From assembly GCF_900184225.1 (NCBI RefSeq), contig NZ_FXWZ01000003.1:745683-809682 (forward strand): a stretch of DNA of 64,000 bases. Reading direction: 5' to 3'. Source of the stretch: Brevibacterium ihuae. GTDB lineage: Bacteria; Actinomycetota; Actinomycetes; Actinomycetales; Brevibacteriaceae. The notes under the pieces are model-generated. The model was not told the origin of the DNA and made no database searches. It worked only from the letters and a program-made list of their open reading frames with translations. A program made the translations under genes and the position numbers. Below, in pieces: positions 9,296-18,171 of this stretch (position 1 is the stretch's first letter; every line of letters starts with the position of its first letter).

Positions 9296-10195
9296 TCACA
9301 GGTAGCCGATGTTCACCCCGCCCGACGACGTCCGCACGGTGATCGGGATGACGGTCGCCTCGGACGCCGCCGCCTCCCGGATGCCGACGTCCACGGCACC
9401 GGAGTTCGAGCGGGCGTTCACCCGGTAGCCGGCCGCCTCGGTGTCCTCGACGTCCATGATGTCGGGCACCTTGAGATCCACGCCGCCGGAGGTGACGTCG
9501 ATGGTGATGCCGTCCACCGGCAGGATCGCCGTTCCCAGCCGGGCGTCGACCCCTCCGGTGCGGGTCTCGAGCGCGAGCGTGCGCGCCACCGACAGCTCGT
9601 CGAGCTCGATCCCGCCGAACGTCGTCTCGAGGGACGCCTCGTCCGCAGTGCCCGCCACTCGGAGTCCACCGCTCCGTGCGCTCATGCGCAGGGTCCCGGT
9701 GGTGACGTCCGCAGTGAGGAATCCCGAGGTCGTCTCCGCGGTCACCGCCCGGTACTCACCGGTGATATCGGTGCGGGCGAACGTCGCGGTGCTCGTGAGA
9801 TCGAGGTCGCGCGCCTGGGTCTCCGGGATCTCGACGGTGACCCGGGCCTCGTCGTTGGTGCCGAAGCCGACGCCCTCGCGCATCCCGGTGAGCGAGAGAC
9901 GGATGACGCCGCCCGAGGTGTCGACTTCGACGGCCGGGGTCCGGGCGTTCGATCCCCGGTAGTCGAGGACGACCCGCCCGATGTTCGACGGGGTGGTGAC
10001 GATCGCCACCCGCGCCCGGTCCATGGCGACCTCGAGCTCGGTGATCGTCTCCGGCAGCTCGGTGGTCTCGGAGAACTCGTGGGTGTTGACGCGCTGGACG
10101 AAGTCGACGACTGCGCCGGTGAGGGGGATGGCGAGGGCGATGCAGGCGATGACCGCGATGACGACGCGGATGGCGCGGCGGGGACCGGGGCCCAT
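9296..10195 (-). CDS. DUF4097-type beta-strand repeat protein, membrane-anchored, with a suspected frame break at its 5' end
   Basis: The readable frame gives 299 residues: one N-terminal membrane segment (VVIAVIACIALAIPLTGAVV) and an extracytoplasmic part made of repeated short beta units such as VDTSGGVIRLSL, TTSGFLTADV, ARSGGLRVAG, TRTGGVDARL and TSSGGVNIGYL, as in DUF4097 adhesin-like proteins. The ATG at 10195 has no proper ribosome site. A better ATG with GAAAGGA lies at 10233 in another frame, and the two frames are joined through a run of ten C on the coding strand (10208-10217); eleven would restore one frame. The gene is third after a kinase and a regulator on the same strand and is likely their target or partner. 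Function is unknown. Confidence 0.75.
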   Translation of the reverse strand: MGPGPRRAIRVVIAVIACIALAIPLTGAVVDFVQRVNTHEFSETTELPETITELEVAMDRARVAIVTTPSNIGRVVLDYRGSNARTPAVEVDTSGGVIRLSLTGMREGVGFGTNDEARVTVEIPETQARDLDLTSTATFARTDITGEYRAVTAETTSGFLTADVTTGTLRMSARSGGLRVAGTADEASLETTFGGIELDELSVARTLALETRTGGVDARLGTAILPVDGITIDVTSGGVDLKVPDIMDVEDTEAAGYRVNARSNSGAVDVGIREAAASEATVIPITVRTSSGGVNIGYL

Positions 10196-10339
10196 TCCTG
10201 CGGGGCCGGGGGGGGGGTGTGGGGGGATGACATGGCGTGTCCTTTCGGGACGGTGGAGCAGAGAACGAGGGTGGGAAGTGACGCGGCGGGCGGATGCCGC
10301 CTGCGGCCCGGGTGCGCCGGCGCGGAGCCGGGGGTCGGC

Positions 10340-10984
10340 TCAGGCGCGGAGGAATCGGAGGACGGCGAGCACGCGGCGGTTCTCCGAGGTGTCGGCGGTG
10401 AGGCCGAACTTCGTGAACACCGAGCTGATGTGCTTCTCCACGGCGCCCGCGCTCAGGTAGAGGGTGCCGGCGATCGCCGCGTTCGACTTGCCCTCCGCCA
10501 TGAGCTGGAGCACCTCCCGCTCGCGCGGGGAGAGGGTGGCCAGGCCGTCCTGCTTGCGGGAGCGGACGAGGATCTGGGTGACGACCTCGGGATCGAGGAC
10601 CGTGCCGCCGGCGGCGACCTCGTCGATCGCGCCGAGGAAGTCGTCGACGTCGGCCACCCGGTCCTTGAGGAGGTAGCCGAAGCCGCCGGTGTTCTCCGCG
10701 ATGAGCTCCGTGGCGTAGCGCTCCTCGACGTACTGGGAGAGGACGAGGACGCCGGTCTCGGGGTTCTGCGAGCGGAGGAGCACCGCGGCCCGGATGCCCT
10801 CGTCGGTGAACGTCGGCGGCATCCGCACGTCGACGACCGCGAGATCGGGGCGATCGGTGTTGACGGCGGCGAGCAGCTCGTTGGCGTCGGCGACGGCGCT
10901 CGTCACCTCGTGGCCGAACTCGGTGAGGAGCCGGACGAGCCCCTCGCGCGGGAGGACGGAGTCCTCGGCGATCACGATGCGCAT
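10340..10984 (-). CDS. Two-component response regulator, NarL/LuxR type
   Basis: A 214-residue regulator. The receiver domain has Asp52 as phosphoacceptor (VVDVRMPP), acidic pocket residues at 7-8 (AEDS), and Lys107 in FGYLLKDRV. The C-terminal LuxR-type helix-turn-helix (LSPREREVLQLMAEGKSNAAIAG and AVEKHISSVFTKFGL) occupies about residues 145-214. The start codon lies inside the 3' end of the kinase gene (13-base overlap), so the two form one operon. A longer frame reaches further upstream but only as a shadow of the kinase. Confidence 0.93.
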   Translation of the reverse strand: MRIVIAEDSVLPREGLVRLLTEFGHEVTSAVADANELLAAVNTDRPDLAVVDVRMPPTFTDEGIRAAVLLRSQNPETGVLVLSQYVEERYATELIAENTGGFGYLLKDRVADVDDFLGAIDEVAAGGTVLDPEVVTQILVRSRKQDGLATLSPREREVLQLMAEGKSNAAIAGTLYLSAGAVEKHISSVFTKFGLTADTSENRRVLAVLRFLRA

Positions 10985-12470
10985 GGCACCTCCGCAACGA
11001 TGGTCGTCGGCCCACCGGCCGGGCTGGTCAGGGACAGGGTTCCGCGGGCGGCGGTGACGCGGTCGGCGAGACCGGCCAGCCCGGTGCGGCTGCCGAGGCG
11101 ATTCACCTGCGCCCCACCTCGGCCGTCGTCGGTGACGCTGATCTGCATGGTCCGTCCATCGCCCACGATACTCACCCGGGCGCGGGTGGCCCCGGAATGC
11201 TTGGCGATGTTCGTCAGCGCCTCCGCGACGACGAAGTAGGCGACGGATTCCGCCTCCGCTCCCGGTCGGCGCGGCAGGTCGATCTGGACGTCGACGGGGA
11301 TCACCGAGCGGGCGGCGAGCGCGGAGATCGCCGGATCGAGTCCGCGGTCGGTGAGGACTGCGGGGTGGATGCCGCGGGCGAGCTGGCGCAGTTCGGTGAT
11401 CGCGAGCTTGCTCTCCGCGTGCGCCTCGGTGAGGAGCTGGCGTGAGTCGTCGGGGTGGGAGTCGAACTTCGCCTTCGCCATCCCGAGCTTCATCGACATC
11501 GCGACGAGCATCGGCTGCACGCCGTCGTGGAGGTCGCGCTCGATCCGCAGGCGCTCGGCGGTCGCGGCGTCGACGGCACCGACGCGCGCCCGGTCGAGCG
11601 TGTGCACCTCGGCCCGCAGCGCCGCCGCCTGGGTGGGCGGGAGCAGCCCGCGGTCGAGGGCCCGATCGAGGTACGCGGAGAACCACAGGAGCGCCGCCGC
11701 CACGAGGATGCAGACGATGCCCGCGACGGCGTTGAGCAGGCGCATGCCGCCGCCGGACAGATCGCCGAAGCTCACGAACTCCGCTGCGACGGGGTTGACG
11801 GCGCCGGCGAGGAGGAGGGCGCCGAAGCCGGCACCGGTGAGGACGAGTGCGAAGACGAAGAGGCCGTAGAGGGATTTGACCACGTGATGGGCCGTCGATC
11901 GCCAGAATCCGCTCGAGCGGAGGATGAGCCACTGCGTCTCGAGGTAGCCGGCGAAGCCGGTGCGCTCGGAGCGCGGGGTGACCGGCGCCGGGATCCCGTC
12001 GGCGTAGATCGCCTCGGCCCGCAGTCGTTCGACATGGTTGATGCCGCGCTGGATGAGGAACCACAGGAAGAGGCAGATGATGCCGGCGCCGGCGGCGAAC
12101 AGCCCGCCGAGCCCGACGAAGAATATCGAGACCGGGAACCACAGCCAGGACATGCCGATGATCGCGGACACGATGACGTTGGCGACGCCGAGGAGCCCGG
12201 GAGGGGCGGGATTCCATGCGTGCTCGGCCGCGCGGCGCGCGTCGGCCGTCGGGACGCCGGCGTCCCCCGGTGGCGGAGGGCGGTGCCCGGCATCCCGGTG
12301 GGTGCTCGGCTCCTCACTCGGCGCGGGCCCGTCGAGGACGGCGGTCGGAGCATCGGCTGCGCCGCTCGCCGCGTACCCGGGGGCGGGTGCCGGCAGCTCA
12401 CGGGGTAGGGATCGGCGGACGGGTGGACGGGCGGCGCGTCGGGCCGCGGGGTCGGGGATTTCTCGATCAT
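10972..12470 (-). CDS. Sensor histidine kinase (HisKA_3/NarX-like), apparent 1-base frameshift near its start
   Basis: The main frame encodes four membrane segments (two near PGLLGVANVIVSAIIGMSWLW and IFFVGLGGLFAAGAGIICLFLW, two more before the cytoplasmic part), then the dimerisation/phosphorylation helix RLRIERDLHDGVQPML with the His, and an ATPase domain with EALTNIAKHSGA, DDGRGG and GLAGLADRV. This frame has no usable start: no ATG, GTG or TTG occurs between the divergent gene and the first membrane segment. The plausible ATG at 12470 (MIEKSPTPRPDAPP) is in another frame, and one extra C in the CCCC run at 12402-12405 would fuse the two. Either the base is missing from this sequence or the gene is truly shifted. 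It overlaps the regulator gene. Confidence 0.82.
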
Positions 12471-12673
12471 GGTGCCACCGTACGGATCCTGCGCCCGTGC
12501 CGACCATGGAGCGGACCGCCGAACCGAGGGTGAGGTTTTCCCGACTCCCCGCCCGCGATCGCCCGCTGCGCCGCCGTGCACGAGTTCTCCACGCGACCAT
12601 TGTCACTCGGATCGACTTCGATGAGGATGACAGGAGCACCGGAATCCCGGCCCCGGCACGCGAAAGGACCCCC

Positions 12674-14122
12674 ATGCGCCTGCTCCCCCGTCCCTGGCTC
12701 CCCGCCGCCTCGACGGACCGCATCTCCGCGGTGACCGCGGAGACCTTCGCCGACTCCGCCGAACCGTCGCGGATCACCGCGGCCATCGAGGACCTCGCCC
12801 GCGAGAGCGAGCGCTACTACTCGACCCGGGCGCTCAACCTCAATCCCGCCTCGAACGTCATGAATCCGCGCGCCGAGGCGCTGCTCTCCGCGGGCATGGG
12901 TCCGCGCACCTCGCTCGGCTATCCGGGAGCGAAGATCGAGACCGGGCTGCGCGAGCTCGAGGCGATCGAGGTCATCACCGCCGAGCTCGCCGGCCGGGTG
13001 TTCGACGCCGACTTCGCCGAGGTGCGGGTGATGTCCGGGGCGATGGCGAACCTCTACTCCTTCATGGCGACCTGCGCACCGGGGGATTCGATCATCGCCT
13101 CGCCGGCGACGATCGGCGGGCACGTCACCCACCACCGCGACGGGGCCGCCGGCCTCTACGGCATCACCACGATCGAAGCGCCCGTCGACGCCGCGCGCTA
13201 CTCGGTGGACGTCGATGCGCTCGCCGCGCTCGCCCGGGAGGCCCGGCCGGCGCTCATCACGCTCGGCGGCTCCCTCAACCTGTTCGAGCACCCGGTGGCG
13301 CGGGTCCGCGCGATCGCCGACGAGGTCGGAGCCCGGGTGCTGTTCGACGCCGCCCACGTGTCCGGGATGATCGCCGGCGGAGTGTGGGCGAATCCGCTCG
13401 CCGAGGGCGCCCATCTCATGACGATGAGCACGTACAAGTCGCTCGGCGGGCCGGTGCACGGCCTCGTGCTGACGAACGAGGCGGAGCTCGCCGAGCGCAT
13501 CGAGGCGATCGCGTTCCCGGGGCTCACCGCGAACTTCGACGTCGGCGCGGTCGCCGCGCTCGGGGTGACGCTCGCGGACTGGGAGGCGTGCGGGGCCGAC
13601 TACGCCCGGACCATGCAGGAGACCGCCGGCGTCCTCGCCGAGGAGCTCGCCGCCCGGGGCATCGCGCCGTTCCGGGGCGCGGATGGCTTCACCGATTCGC
13701 ACCAGTTCGCCCTCCTCGCCGCACCGTTCGGCGGCGGGTCGGTCATGGCGACCGCCCTCGAGCGGGCGAACCTCCTCGCCTACGGGATCGGCCTCCCCGG
13801 GCCCGAGGTCGCAGGCGACGCGAACGGACTGCGGATCGGCACACCGGAGCTCGCTCGCCGCGGGCTCACCGTCGCCGACATGCCGCAGCTCGCGGACTTC
13901 ATCGCGCGCGCACTCACGGCCGGCGAGTCGGGACTCGCCGGCCGTGGCCCGGGTGGGGGTGCTCATGGTTCCGGTGGTGCTGGTCGGGGTGGAGATTCCG
14001 TGGGTGCGGGTGGTGCCGATCAGGGTGGTGCGGATGGCGCCGGTGACCCGGCCTCCGCCCTTGCCGCCGAGGTGGCGGCATGGCGGGCCGGGTTCACCGG
14101 GGTGCACTTCACCGCCGGCTGA
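12674..14122 (+). CDS. Serine hydroxymethyltransferase-like PLP-dependent enzyme
   Basis: A 482-residue fold-type I PLP enzyme. It has the Asp225 cofactor contact in FDAAHVSGM and the Schiff-base Lys255 in MSTYKSLGGP. True GlyA usually has a THKTLRGPRGG lysine motif, so this is a divergent SHMT-family member that may be an aldolase or act on another amino acid. About 40 residues near the C-terminus form a Gly/Ala-rich insertion (GRGPGGGAHGSGGAG and onwards) encoded by low-complexity DNA at about 13945-14050. The start ATG follows GAAAGGA. It overlaps the convergent CPBP protease gene by 14 bases. Confidence 0.82.
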   Translation: MRLLPRPWLPAASTDRISAVTAETFADSAEPSRITAAIEDLARESERYYSTRALNLNPASNVMNPRAEALLSAGMGPRTSLGYPGAKIETGLRELEAIEVITAELAGRVFDADFAEVRVMSGAMANLYSFMATCAPGDSIIASPATIGGHVTHHRDGAAGLYGITTIEAPVDAARYSVDVDALAALAREARPALITLGGSLNLFEHPVARVRAIADEVGARVLFDAAHVSGMIAGGVWANPLAEGAHLMTMSTYKSLGGPVHGLVLTNEAELAERIEAIAFPGLTANFDVGAVAALGVTLADWEACGADYARTMQETAGVLAEELAARGIAPFRGADGFTDSHQFALLAAPFGGGSVMATALERANLLAYGIGLPGPEVAGDANGLRIGTPELARRGLTVADMPQLADFIARALTAGESGLAGRGPGGGAHGSGGAGRGGDSVGAGGADQGGADGAGDPASALAAEVAAWRAGFTGVHFTAG

Positions 14123-15272
14123 GGGGCTGCGAGGAGGTGGCGGGCGCCTCGGCTCCGGTGGTCGGGTCGGTGATCGCCGGCACCGGGGTGCCGGGCTGGG
14201 TGGCGCTGGCGGGTTGAGTGGCGCTGCCGGACTGGGCGGAGCCGCCGGGCAGGTTGGTGCGGCCGGTCCGGTCCCAGCGGGGCAGTCGCCACAGGGCGAT
14301 GGCGGTGAACACGACCGTGGTGGCGACCGCCACGGCGACCCCGATCGCCTGGATCTCCGTGACGTTCATGTCGACGAGGCCGAAGGCTGCGAGGACGAAG
14401 ATCAGCGTGTTGTTGACGACGTGGAGCCCGATCGCGAGCTCGAGCCCGCCGGACCGGTGGGTGAGCACACCCATCGCGACGGCGAAGACCGAGATGTCGA
14501 TGAGGCCGATCCAGTTGTAGTCGTGGGCGATGACGAAGAACGGCACCGGCGCGAGGTACGCCCAGGCGGGGTGGCGCAGCCAGCCGCCGATGACCTGCGG
14601 CAGCACACCGCGGAACGCGAGTTCCTCCGCGGCGGCCTGGAAGGGCACGAACAGCAGGGCGATGAGCAGCGCGACGAGCGTGCGCTCGTCGATCACCGGG
14701 TGCGGGATCGGTTCGCCCAGGCCCAGCAGCGAGGACACGAGCATCGAGGCGCCGATGAGCACGAGCGACAGGATCATCGACCGGCCGAGCAGGCCCCACC
14801 GCATCCGGCCGGTGACGGACAGCAGCGAGCCGACCGGGCGACCGCCGCCCAACCGGACGCCGATGAGGCAGGCGGGGATGAGGACGATGAGGGTCAGCAG
14901 GGAGTAGAGCTGGACGATCGGAGCGCCCATGTCCGTCTCCCCTGCGGTGAAGGTCTCGATGATCGGGGTGCCGCCGGGCAGGAGCGCGGCGATGCCGAAA
15001 CCGACGGTGACGAGGACGAGGAGGACGAGGTAGGTCGCGCCGGTGGCAAGCAGGGTGAGCAGCGGGCGCCACCACCGGTGGGAACCGTGCGCGCGGCCGA
15101 GCAGGTGGAACGGGACGGGCGCGGCGGACGCAGCGGCGGCGGTGCCGGGCGCCGGGGTTGCCGCGGTTGAGCCGGGTGCCGCGGCGGGCTCGGCGCCGGC
15201 CGCGGGTCGGGCCGCCGAGGATCGGGCGGCGGGGGTGGTCAGGGATGCGGAGGATGCGATGTATTCGTTCAT
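14109..15272 (-). CDS. CPBP family intramembrane glutamic endopeptidase
   Basis: A 387-residue multi-pass membrane protein with all motifs of the CPBP/Abi (Rce1-like) protease family: Glu216-Glu217 and Arg221 in AEELAFRG, His250 in FFVIAHDYNW, and His284/Asn288 in GLHVVNN. The first 50 residues are Ala/Pro/Ser-rich and probably cytoplasmic. Members cleave membrane or prenylated proteins, and in bacteria some act in bacteriocin self-immunity or signalling; the substrate here is unknown. It is divergent from a histidine kinase/regulator pair with 132 bases between the starts, a layout that suggests regulation by that system. Confidence 0.9.
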   Translation of the reverse strand: MNEYIASSASLTTPAARSSAARPAAGAEPAAAPGSTAATPAPGTAAAASAAPVPFHLLGRAHGSHRWWRPLLTLLATGATYLVLLVLVTVGFGIAALLPGGTPIIETFTAGETDMGAPIVQLYSLLTLIVLIPACLIGVRLGGGRPVGSLLSVTGRMRWGLLGRSMILSLVLIGASMLVSSLLGLGEPIPHPVIDERTLVALLIALLFVPFQAAAEELAFRGVLPQVIGGWLRHPAWAYLAPVPFFVIAHDYNWIGLIDISVFAVAMGVLTHRSGGLELAIGLHVVNNTLIFVLAAFGLVDMNVTEIQAIGVAVAVATTVVFTAIALWRLPRWDRTGRTNLPGGSAQSGSATQPASATQPGTPVPAITDPTTGAEAPATSSQPLSRR

Positions 15273-15404
15273 GTCTTCAGTCTTCGCGCCTCGTCACGCC
15301 CGCGGTATCGGTCAGCGGGGTGAACGCGCGCGGCGAAGGGATGATGTCGGATCATCCCTTCGGACGACAGCGGCCGGGCCCGGGCGCGCCCTAGGATCGA
15401 GGGG

Positions 15405-16691
15405 ATGACGACTCTGCCCGCTCCGAACCCCTGGACCCGCCGTGCGGTGGTCGCGACGATCATGGTCGCCGGCGTGCTCCTCGGCCTGGGCCTGCTCCTC
15501 TTCACCGTCTGGACGTACATCGACCCGGTGGCGGCGGGAGTGGAGCCGATTTCCCAGGAGCGGGCCTACGCGCTGTTCCTGGTCCAGGTCGTGACCGGGG
15601 TCGCGGGGATCGTCCTCACCCCGTTCGCCCTCCGCCACTCCGCGGCGGAGGCCGACCCGCTCGGCACCGCGAGCGGGCCGCGGTCGGCGCTGATCTGCGG
15701 CCTCCTCGTCATCGCACTCGGGATGTTCTCCCCGCTCGGAGTGCCGCTCGCGGTGGTCGTCCTCGTCTCCCACTGCTCCCGCCGCTCCATCGCCTGGCCG
15801 GTGGCGGCGGTCGTGACCTACGTCGTGGGCGCCTTCGTCGCCGAGCTCCTCGGCGTCGACGGGGATCCGGGTTTCGCCTGGGGGTACCTCGCGCTCAGCC
15901 TCGTCATCCCGGTGATCGCCCTGCTCATCGGGATGATCCGCAGGCGACGCCGCGAGAACCGGCAGCGTGTTCTCGCGCAGGCCCGGATGACCGAGGCCGA
16001 ATCCGCCGCGCGGGAGGACCGCGCCCGGATCGCCGAGCGCACGCGGATCGCCCGCGACATGCACGATTCCCTGTCCCACCGCCTCAGCCTCATCGCGATG
16101 CACGCCGGCGCGCTCGAGTACCGGGCGGAGACCGACCCGGAGGACGTCCGGGAGAGCGCGGCCACGATCCGCGAATCCGCCCACGCCGCCGCGGCCGACC
16201 TGCGCGCCGTGCTCTCGGTGCTCCGCGAGGAGCAGGAGAACACCGCGCCGCGCCTCGACCTCGAGGAGCTCGCCGCCGAGGCGCGCCGGGCCGGCACCCC
16301 GGTCGACATCACCTGGGAGGCGCCGCTGTCACCGGCCGACCACTCCCGGGCGCCGACGCTCATCGCCCACACGCTGTACCGGATCGTCCAGGAGGGGCTG
16401 ACGAATGCGCGGAAGCACGCGCCCGGCGCGCCGGTCCGGGTGACGGTCAGCCCGGCCCGCCGCGCGGTGGTGCTCCGGGTGAGCAACCCCGGGCCGGCCG
16501 ATCCTGTCGCCGGGACGCCGCCGGAAGGCGCCCGGGCGCACGTGCCGGGGTCCGGCCTCGGGCTCGTCGGGCTCGACGAGCGGGTCAGGCTCGTGGGCGG
16601 CACCCTCGAGGTGCGGCCGGCGGGCCCGGGACACGACGAGCACATCATCACGGCGACCCTGCCGTGGGAGACGGGAGACCGACGAGCATGA
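15405..16691 (+). CDS. Sensor histidine kinase (HisKA_3 family)
   Basis: A 428-residue kinase. Residues 1-178 hold about five membrane segments with short loops and no large extracellular domain. An Arg-rich junction leads to the helix ARIAERTRIARDMHDSLSHRLSL with phospho-acceptor His220, then the ATPase domain (QEGLTNARKHA, then GSGLGLVGLDERV). It therefore probably senses something in or at the membrane. A TAGGAT box lies seven bases before the ATG, with GAGGGG between them. The stop overlaps the regulator start (ATGA). The sensor part resembles the membrane protein encoded at 17564-18163. Confidence 0.93.
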   Translation: MTTLPAPNPWTRRAVVATIMVAGVLLGLGLLLFTVWTYIDPVAAGVEPISQERAYALFLVQVVTGVAGIVLTPFALRHSAAEADPLGTASGPRSALICGLLVIALGMFSPLGVPLAVVVLVSHCSRRSIAWPVAAVVTYVVGAFVAELLGVDGDPGFAWGYLALSLVIPVIALLIGMIRRRRRENRQRVLAQARMTEAESAAREDRARIAERTRIARDMHDSLSHRLSLIAMHAGALEYRAETDPEDVRESAATIRESAHAAAADLRAVLSVLREEQENTAPRLDLEELAAEARRAGTPVDITWEAPLSPADHSRAPTLIAHTLYRIVQEGLTNARKHAPGAPVRVTVSPARRAVVLRVSNPGPADPVAGTPPEGARAHVPGSGLGLVGLDERVRLVGGTLEVRPAGPGHDEHIITATLPWETGDRRA

Positions 16692-17374
16692 CCGCACCCC
16701 ACGGCCAGAACCCCGCACCCGAACGGATCCGCGTCGTCATCGTCGACGACGAACCGCTCATGCGCACCGGCCTGCGCCTCATCCTCGGCGGGGCTCCCGA
16801 TATCGAGGTCGCCGGCGAGGCGGGCAACGGCGAAGAGGCGCTCGCCGGGATGCCCGGGTGGGCGCCCGATGTCGTCCTCATGGACATCCGGATGCCGGTC
16901 CTCGACGGGATCGGCGCGACCCGGGCGATCGTGGAGGGTGCCTCGGACCCGGCCCGCGCACCCCGGGTGCTCGTGCTCACCGCCTTCGACACCGACGGCT
17001 TCATCCTCGAGGCGCTCCGCGCCGGGGCGGTCGGTTTCCTCCTCAAGGACACTCCGCCCGCCGAGCTCATCGGTGCCGTGCGCTCGGCGGCCGCGGGGAC
17101 GAACGCGATGAGCCCGAGCGTGGTGCGGCGCCTCGTCGACCTCGCCGGCGCCTCGGCCCCGGCCGCGGAACCGCCGGCCGACCCGCTCGCCGGGCTCAGC
17201 GCGCGCGAGCGCGAGATCGCCGAGTGCGTGGCGGCGGGGATGACGAACGGGGAGATCGCCGCACAGCTCTTCGTATCGCTGCCGACGGTGAAGACCCATG
17301 TGGCGCGGGTGTTCGACAAGCTCGGGGTGACCAACCGGGTGCAGCTCGCGATCCTCGTCCTCGAAGCGCGGTGA
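16688..17374 (+). CDS. Two-component response regulator, NarL/LuxR type
   Basis: This 228-residue protein has Asp66 as phosphoacceptor (VLMDIRMPVLDG), Thr98 and Lys120 (GFLLKDTPP) of the receiver fold, and a C-terminal LuxR helix-turn-helix (LSAREREIAECVAAGMTNGEIAA, then VKTHVARVFDKLGVTNR). Translation is coupled to the kinase by ATGA. Likely targets are the divergent CPBP protease gene and the membrane protein gene that follows. An in-frame ATG eight codons upstream lies inside the kinase gene and is less likely. Confidence 0.93.
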   Translation: MTAPHGQNPAPERIRVVIVDDEPLMRTGLRLILGGAPDIEVAGEAGNGEEALAGMPGWAPDVVLMDIRMPVLDGIGATRAIVEGASDPARAPRVLVLTAFDTDGFILEALRAGAVGFLLKDTPPAELIGAVRSAAAGTNAMSPSVVRRLVDLAGASAPAAEPPADPLAGLSAREREIAECVAAGMTNGEIAAQLFVSLPTVKTHVARVFDKLGVTNRVQLAILVLEAR

Positions 17375-17399
17375 GGAGCGCCGGCGTGTGCTCGCGGTT

Positions 17400-17475
17400 C
17401 CGGGAGCGCACAGTGGCACCGGGAGTGCACGATGTTTCCAGGAGTACACGGTGGCTCCAGGAGTGCACGATGGCA
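17400..17475. repeat. Four tandem copies of a 19-bp repeat after the response regulator
   Basis: Units run 17400-17418, 17419-17437, 17438-17456 and 17457-17475. The consensus is CC(G/A)GGAGTGCACGATGGCA, with 2-5 changes per unit and no spacers. They lie in the 189-base gap between the regulator and the membrane protein gene. The outer copies are at least as conserved as the inner ones, so they are not obviously decaying. Their role is unknown; binding sites for a regulator or a 3'-end element are both possible. Confidence 0.7.
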
Positions 17476-17550
17476 CCGGCCGGATGTGGACTCCCCGTGA
17501 GATCCCCGGCGCACCGGGTCGGCCCCCGCACGGTGAGCGGGTGCGGTTTG

Positions 17551-17556
17551 TAGAGT
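17551..17556 (+). promoter_or_regulatory. -10 box of a probable leaderless promoter for the membrane protein at 17564
   Basis: TAGAGT lies seven bases before the ATG at 17564, with no Shine-Dalgarno sequence in between. Confidence 0.45.
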
Positions 17557-17563
17557 GGTCGGC

Positions 17564-18163
17564 ATGACGGAACAGGTGTCGACGAACGGGCCGAGCCCCC
17601 TGCGGTCGCGCACCCGGACCCTGACCCTGTGGTGGATCGCCGCCGCCGGCGGACTCACCCTGTCGGTGGTGTTCCACATGACGCAGGCCTTCACCCCCGG
17701 GACCGTGAGCATGCTCGGCGGGCCGGTGATCGGCTCCGTCTACGACCAGCCCTCGATCGTCATGTTCTCCGTCGACCTGTGCCTCGGGGTGCTCGCGCTC
17801 GCGCTCCTGCCGGCCGCTCTCACCCACGACCCGATGGAGGTCGAGGAGTCCTACGTCGGCCCGCCCTCGGCGCTCGTCGCCGGGCTCGTCGTGCTCACCG
17901 TCTGGATGGTGTCCGTCATGGCCGCGCCCGCCGGGGCGATCGTGCTCATCTCGATCTCTTCGAGGCTGTCGGCCAATTGGACGGTTCCGGCGGTGTTCGC
18001 CTCGCTGCTGTCGATCGTCGTGTACGAGCTCACGATGTCGACCGACCTCGGCATCGACTGGGTGGTCATCGCGATGGCGATGGGCGTGACGCTCGCACTC
18101 GTGGGCGTCGGCGCCCTGCGCGGCACCCTGATCCGCCGCCAGGCGCGCGCCGCCGGCGGGTGA
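17564..18163 (+). CDS. Membrane protein homologous to the sensor domain of the adjacent histidine kinase
   Basis: A 199-residue protein with about five hydrophobic segments and short loops, ending in a basic tail (RGTLIRRQARAAGG). Read beside the kinase at 15405-16691, it shares an ordered pattern. DP..., GPPSALVAGLVVL (kinase GPRSALICGLLVI), a small-residue turn, AIVLISISSRLSANWTVPAV (kinase AVVVLVSHCSRRSIAWPVAAV) and a DxGxxW loop before the last segment all line up. It has no His-kinase part. I infer an orphan duplicate of the kinase's membrane input module that could modulate that kinase. Function is otherwise unknown. Confidence 0.75.
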   Translation: MTEQVSTNGPSPLRSRTRTLTLWWIAAAGGLTLSVVFHMTQAFTPGTVSMLGGPVIGSVYDQPSIVMFSVDLCLGVLALALLPAALTHDPMEVEESYVGPPSALVAGLVVLTVWMVSVMAAPAGAIVLISISSRLSANWTVPAVFASLLSIVVYELTMSTDLGIDWVVIAMAMGVTLALVGVGALRGTLIRRQARAAGG

Positions 18164-18171
18164 GCACCGGC

